Below are positions 15,736-18,335 of a stretch of DNA of 18,335 bases, in pieces; the stretch's first letter is position 1; each line of letters starts with the position of its first letter. The notes beneath the pieces are model-generated. The model was not told the origin of the DNA, did not search any database, and saw only the letters and a list, made by a program, of their open reading frames with translations. Source of the stretch: Desulfovibrionaceae bacterium (GTDB taxonomy: Bacteria; Pseudomonadota; Gammaproteobacteria; Burkholderiales; Burkholderiaceae_C); NCBI GenBank assembly GCA_009778355.1, contig WRJY01000323.1, positions 1-18,335 on the forward strand, in the 5' to 3' direction. The position numbers and the translations under genes are program-made.

Positions 15736-15736
15736 A
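15683..15736 (+). CDS. Possible 17-residue leader peptide
   Basis: An ATG-initiated ORF encodes MKLDIHNFGNVHFLGDL. Its stop overlaps the CoA-transferase ATG as ATGA, the coupling geometry used by the true operon genes here. The equivalent ATG in the second leader copy (18173) begins MNTEAFDLARPHHLGES. Both share H-x-L-G followed by an acidic residue at the same place. The Shine-Dalgarno is weak (GAGAA). It may be a translated leader, or a chance ORF inside a conserved nucleotide element. Confidence 0.35.
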   Translation: MKLDIHNFGNVHFLGDL

Positions 15737-16953
15737 CTTCGATCCTCGACGGCATCAAGGTGCTCGACCTCACGCGCATCATCGCCGGGCCGCTGTGCAC
15801 GCAGATACTGGCCGACATGGGCGCCACGGTGTACAAAATCGAAAAGCCCGGCGAGGGCGATGACACCCGTCGCATGGGCCCTTTTCTGCCCGACCCGGTG
15901 CACGGTGGCCACAGCAACGATTCGGCCACCTACCTGGCTTACAACCGAGGCAAGCAGTCGGTCACGCTGGACATCGCCACGCCCGAAGGCGCGCGGCTGG
16001 CGCAAGACTTGGCGGCGCGCTGCGACGTGGTGGTCGAAAACTACAAGACCGGCTCGCTGGCCAAGTACGGGCTGGACGAGGCCAGCATCCGCAAGCGCCG
16101 GCCCGACATCGTTTATTGCTCGGTCACCGGCTTCGGGCAAAGCGGCCCCTACGCCGCGCGGCCCGCCTACGACTTCATCTTGCAAGGCTTGGCCGGCGCG
16201 ATGAGCACCTGCGGCCAGCCCGACGGTTCGCCCGGCGCCGACCCGATGCGCACCGCGATCCCCATCACCGACGTCGTGACCGGCCTGTACGCGGCCATCG
16301 GCGTCATCGGCGCGCTCTATCACCGCCGCGCCCACGGCAGCGGCCAGCACGTGGACGCGGCCATGATCGACGCCGCCGTGGCGCTCAACGGCCACCTGGC
16401 GCTGGGCTACCTGATGACCGGCCAGTTGCCGCCGCGCGTGGGCAACACCAATCCCATCGCCTCGCCCTCCGAGGTGATGGTCTGCGCCGATGGCCCGTTC
16501 ATCCTCGCGGCGGGCAACAACGGCCAGTTCGAGGCCATGTGCCGCGTGCTGGGCCACCCCGAATGGGCCGACGACGAGCGTTTCCGCACCAATGCGCTGC
16601 GCGTGACCCACCGCGGCGCATTGCGCGCAACGCTGGCGCCGGCGCTCATGCACCGCGGCCGCGCCGAGCTGCTGGCCGCCCTCGATGCGGCTGGCGTGCC
16701 CTGCGGGCCGATCAACGACATGGCCGAAGTCTTCGCCGACCCGCAGACTCGCCACCGCCAGATCGAGCTGCACCTGCCGCACAGCCGCGGCGTGACGGTG
16801 CCCAGCCTGCGCAGCCCGCTGTGCTTTTCAGCCACGCCGGTCGAACACCGCGCCCCGCCCATGCTCGGCGAGCACAGCGCCAGCGTGCTGGCGGCTGAAC
16901 TGGGCATCGATGAGAAGCGATTGCAGGCATTGCGGGAAAAAGCTATCGTCTGA
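15733..16953 (+). CDS. Type III CoA-transferase (CaiB/BaiF, formyl-CoA transferase family)
   Basis: This 406-residue protein matches the family length. It begins LDGIKVLDLTRIIAGPLCTQILADMGATVYKIEKPGEGDDTR, the standard N-terminal nucleotide-binding segment. ENYKTGSLAKYGLD, YCSVTGFGQSGPYAARPAYD and ITDVVTGLYAAIGVIGALYHR follow. In the last of these, D180 occupies the place of the catalytic aspartate that forms the acyl-anhydride intermediate. SGQHVDAAMIDA and GNTNP are also family-like. It should move CoA from a donor such as succinyl-CoA to a carboxylic acid, giving the module its own activation step distinct from the ATP-dependent ligase at 3541. The start overlaps the stop of a small leader ORF, and GGGTGA (15724-15729) is the only Shine-Dalgarno-like sequence. 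Its 3' end touches an 83-base inverted repeat. Confidence 0.93.
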   Translation: MTSILDGIKVLDLTRIIAGPLCTQILADMGATVYKIEKPGEGDDTRRMGPFLPDPVHGGHSNDSATYLAYNRGKQSVTLDIATPEGARLAQDLAARCDVVVENYKTGSLAKYGLDEASIRKRRPDIVYCSVTGFGQSGPYAARPAYDFILQGLAGAMSTCGQPDGSPGADPMRTAIPITDVVTGLYAAIGVIGALYHRRAHGSGQHVDAAMIDAAVALNGHLALGYLMTGQLPPRVGNTNPIASPSEVMVCADGPFILAAGNNGQFEAMCRVLGHPEWADDERFRTNALRVTHRGALRATLAPALMHRGRAELLAALDAAGVPCGPINDMAEVFADPQTRHRQIELHLPHSRGVTVPSLRSPLCFSATPVEHRAPPMLGEHSASVLAAELGIDEKRLQALREKAIV

Positions 16954-17035
16954 TTCCAATTCGCGTTTCAATAAAGAACCGTTCGGACCAAGCTCAGTCC
17001 GAACGGTGATGAAAATTTTTAACGCGAATTGGAAT
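16953..17035. repeat. Nested inverted repeat, MITE-like or REP-like, with possible terminator
   Basis: Outer arms of 15 bases are perfect inverted copies (ATTCCAATTCGCGTT at 16953-16967 and its complement at 17021-17035). Inner arms of 11 bases (ACCGTTCGGAC at 16978-16988 and its complement at 16997-17007) enclose CAAGCTCA. The left arm begins at the last base of the CoA-transferase stop. A T-run at 17016-17020 follows the inner hairpin, so it may also end transcription. No clear target-site duplication is visible. The inner part resembles an intergenic palindrome I associate with Comamonadaceae genomes. Confidence 0.8.
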
Positions 17036-17091
17036 GACACCAGGCGGCGGAACCGGCCACGGACGTGGGCGCGCCGCACAAGAATTTGTTC

Positions 17092-17113
17092 AATCCGGCT
17101 CGCCGGGATTTTC
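17092..17113 (+). terminator. Short hairpin with T-run ahead of the third Bug gene
   Basis: AATCCGG and CCGGGATT pair around CTCG with one bulged base, and TTTT follows. It lies immediately before the Shine-Dalgarno of the third Bug gene, so it may be a leader attenuator or simply a chance hairpin. The rest of 17036-17091 shows no recognisable element. Confidence 0.3.
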
Positions 17114-17129
17114 ATAGAGGAGACAAATC

Positions 17130-18128
17130 ATGGCATTTTTCATCAACCGCCGCCGCCTGCTGGCCACGGCTGCCAGCGCAGCCGCCGCCGCGCCATTGAG
17201 CGCCTGGGCCGAGCAGGCCAGCTTTGCCACGCGTCCGGTGCGCATGGTGGTGCCGTTTGCCGCCGGCGGCGCCACCGACATCATTGCCCGCGTGCTGGGC
17301 AAGCACTTGGCCGAGACCTTTGGTCAGGCCGTGATCGTCGACAACAAGCCCGGCGCATCCGGGTTGATCAGCGGCGAAACCGTGGTGAGGGCGCCCGCCG
17401 ATGGCCTGACGGTCTTGATGGGCTCGACCACCACCATGCTCACCAACAAGTACCTGTTCACCAAAACCAGCTACGACCCGCTGACCGACCTGCTGCCCAT
17501 TTCACGCGTGTGCACGGCGCCTCTCATTCTGACGGTGACCAGCGACGCGCCGGCCAGCGACATGAAGGAGTTCATGGCCTGGATCAAAGCCAACAAGGGC
17601 AAGCTTTCATACGGAACCTACGGCATTGGCTCACATGCCCAACTGGTTTTCACCACGCTCAGTGAAATGGCCGGCGCCGACATGACGCATGTGGCCTACA
17701 AGGGCGAAGCGCCCATGGCGCAGAGCTTGTTGGGCGACAACATCAAGATCGGCATGGGCAGCTTCCTCACGCTCAAGCCGTACTTCGACTCGGGCAAGCT
17801 GCGCCCGCTGGCCGTCACCGGCGGCCAGCGCGTGCCGTTGCTGCAGCACGTTCCCACCTTTGCGGAAGCGGGTTACGCAAGCGAGGCAGCGTCGCTGGTG
17901 GGCTGGCTGGCGATTGCCGTGCCCAAGGGCTTGCCAGCCGATATCGCCAAGCAGTGGGAAAAAGCCGTCAACCGCGCGGTGACCAGCCGCGAAGGCAAGG
18001 CGCGCATCATCGCCTCCGGCTTCGTGCCTGCCGACGATGACACGCTGGACAAGTTCGGCAAGGACTGGGCGAGCGAAGGCCCGCTCTGGGGCAAGCTGCT
18101 CAAGCAAGCAGGCGTGCAGCCCAGTTGA
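17130..18128 (+). CDS. Bug/TctC-family periplasmic solute-binding protein (third of three)
   Basis: This 332-residue protein starts FFINRRRLLATAASAAAAAPLSAWA-EQ, an export signal with an arginine-rich N-region. NRRRLLA partly resembles a Tat motif, so Sec or Tat export cannot be decided by eye. The mature part has RPVRMVVPFAAGGATDIIAR, IVDNKPGASGLISGETVV, THVAYKGEAPMAQSLLGDNI and HVPTFAEAGY, typical of Bug proteins. It is more divergent than the other two: the usual ASSG-x-G-x-x-H-L-T-G segment reads YGTYGIGSHAQLVFTTL, which suggests a different ligand. The 15-base start region AGGAGACAAATCATG (17118-17132) is identical to that of the first Bug gene. A 176-base gap with an inverted repeat separates it from the CoA-transferase, so it may be transcribed separately. 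Confidence 0.95.
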   Translation: MAFFINRRRLLATAASAAAAAPLSAWAEQASFATRPVRMVVPFAAGGATDIIARVLGKHLAETFGQAVIVDNKPGASGLISGETVVRAPADGLTVLMGSTTTMLTNKYLFTKTSYDPLTDLLPISRVCTAPLILTVTSDAPASDMKEFMAWIKANKGKLSYGTYGIGSHAQLVFTTLSEMAGADMTHVAYKGEAPMAQSLLGDNIKIGMGSFLTLKPYFDSGKLRPLAVTGGQRVPLLQHVPTFAEAGYASEAASLVGWLAIAVPKGLPADIAKQWEKAVNRAVTSREGKARIIASGFVPADDDTLDKFGKDWASEGPLWGKLLKQAGVQPS

Positions 18129-18133
18129 ACCTA

Positions 18134-18335
18134 AAACGGCAGTTGACCGCTTATTTATCCTCATAACCTCTTATGAACACAGAGGCTTTTGACTTAGCTC
18201 GACCTCACCATTTGGGTGAGAGCGCTATGCACCCGCCAGCACCGCACTCGCCGCGCCATGCGGCGTTGCTCGTCCTTGCGGGCAGTAGCCCGCTGCGTCC
18301 TCGCGCCTTGCCTGGCACGCCGATCACGGCACTGG
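18134..18335 (+). promoter_or_regulatory. Conserved leader element, copy 2, continuing into a hairpin-rich stretch
   Basis: Positions 18134-18225 are the second copy of the leader found at 15644, with the same 19-base start and islands at identical offsets. Three perfect six-base stems then follow: CTCACC/GGTGAG (18204-18220), CGCCGC/GCGGCG (18249-18265) and GCGGGC/GCCCGC (18278-18293). The frame from ATG 18173 through ATG 18227 stays open to the window edge, but its peptide (HPPAPHSPRHAALLVLAG) resembles no known protein. I favour a structured leader or dispersed repeat over a gene. The downstream gene is outside the window. Confidence 0.5.

Noticed and set aside
16953..17035. Full insertion sequence
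   Set aside because: The element is only 83 bases, has no transposase and shows no target-site duplication.
18173..18335. Protein-coding gene beginning at the right edge
   Set aside because: The frame is open but the peptide is unlike a protein and the region is dense in hairpins, so I kept it as a leader element only.
1..18335. CRISPR array, tRNA or rRNA genes
   Set aside because: No regularly spaced repeats, and no tRNA-like or rRNA-like sequence was seen on either strand.

Overview
The window reads as chromosomal DNA from a high-GC betaproteobacterium of the order Burkholderiales, with Comamonadaceae or Alcaligenaceae most likely. The evidence is three Bug-type periplasmic solute-binding proteins, acyl-CoA catabolic genes beside LysR and IclR regulators, and an intergenic palindrome of a kind I associate with Comamonadaceae. 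It looks like an accessory catabolic island for an unidentified carboxylic acid. No database search was possible, so all names rest on motifs and recalled family features.

Layout. (1) 1-743, minus strand: a Phd/YefM antitoxin and PIN-domain toxin pair, followed by the first 16 codons of a gene that runs off the left edge. (2) 803-6190: a LysR regulator (minus) divergent from an operon of an AidB/DmdC-like acyl-CoA dehydrogenase, an AMP-forming acyl-CoA ligase and a Bug protein. The divergent gap holds a good sigma-70 promoter, with a LysR-box-like palindrome centred about 65 bases upstream of the predicted start. (3) 6191-16953: an IclR regulator (minus) divergent from acyl-CoA carboxylase beta subunit, acyl-CoA dehydrogenase, enoyl-CoA hydratase-fold protein, biotin-carrying carboxylase alpha subunit, AtuA-family (DUF1446) protein, a second Bug protein and a type III CoA-transferase. 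(4) 17130-18128: a third Bug protein.

How the genes may work together. The order carboxylase beta - dehydrogenase - hydratase - carboxylase alpha is that of atuC-D-E-F in Pseudomonas acyclic terpene (citronellol/geraniol) degradation, and an AtuA homologue follows. The chemistry fits a branched acyl-CoA that is dehydrogenated, carboxylated on the methyl branch and hydrated. Here the set is under IclR instead of TetR-type AtuR. It lacks atuB, atuG, atuH and any HMG-CoA-lyase-like gene, and it comes with Bug proteins and a CoA-transferase. The substrate could be a terpenoid acid or another 3-methyl-branched unsaturated acid, and is unproven.

The least explained signals are non-coding. Two copies of an approximately 90-base leader lie after the second and third Bug genes. 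They align without gaps, with conserved islands at identical offsets, and each contains a small ORF encoding H-x-L-G-[D/E]. There is also an almost perfect 50-base palindrome between IclR and the carboxylase operon, and an 83-base nested inverted repeat after the CoA-transferase.
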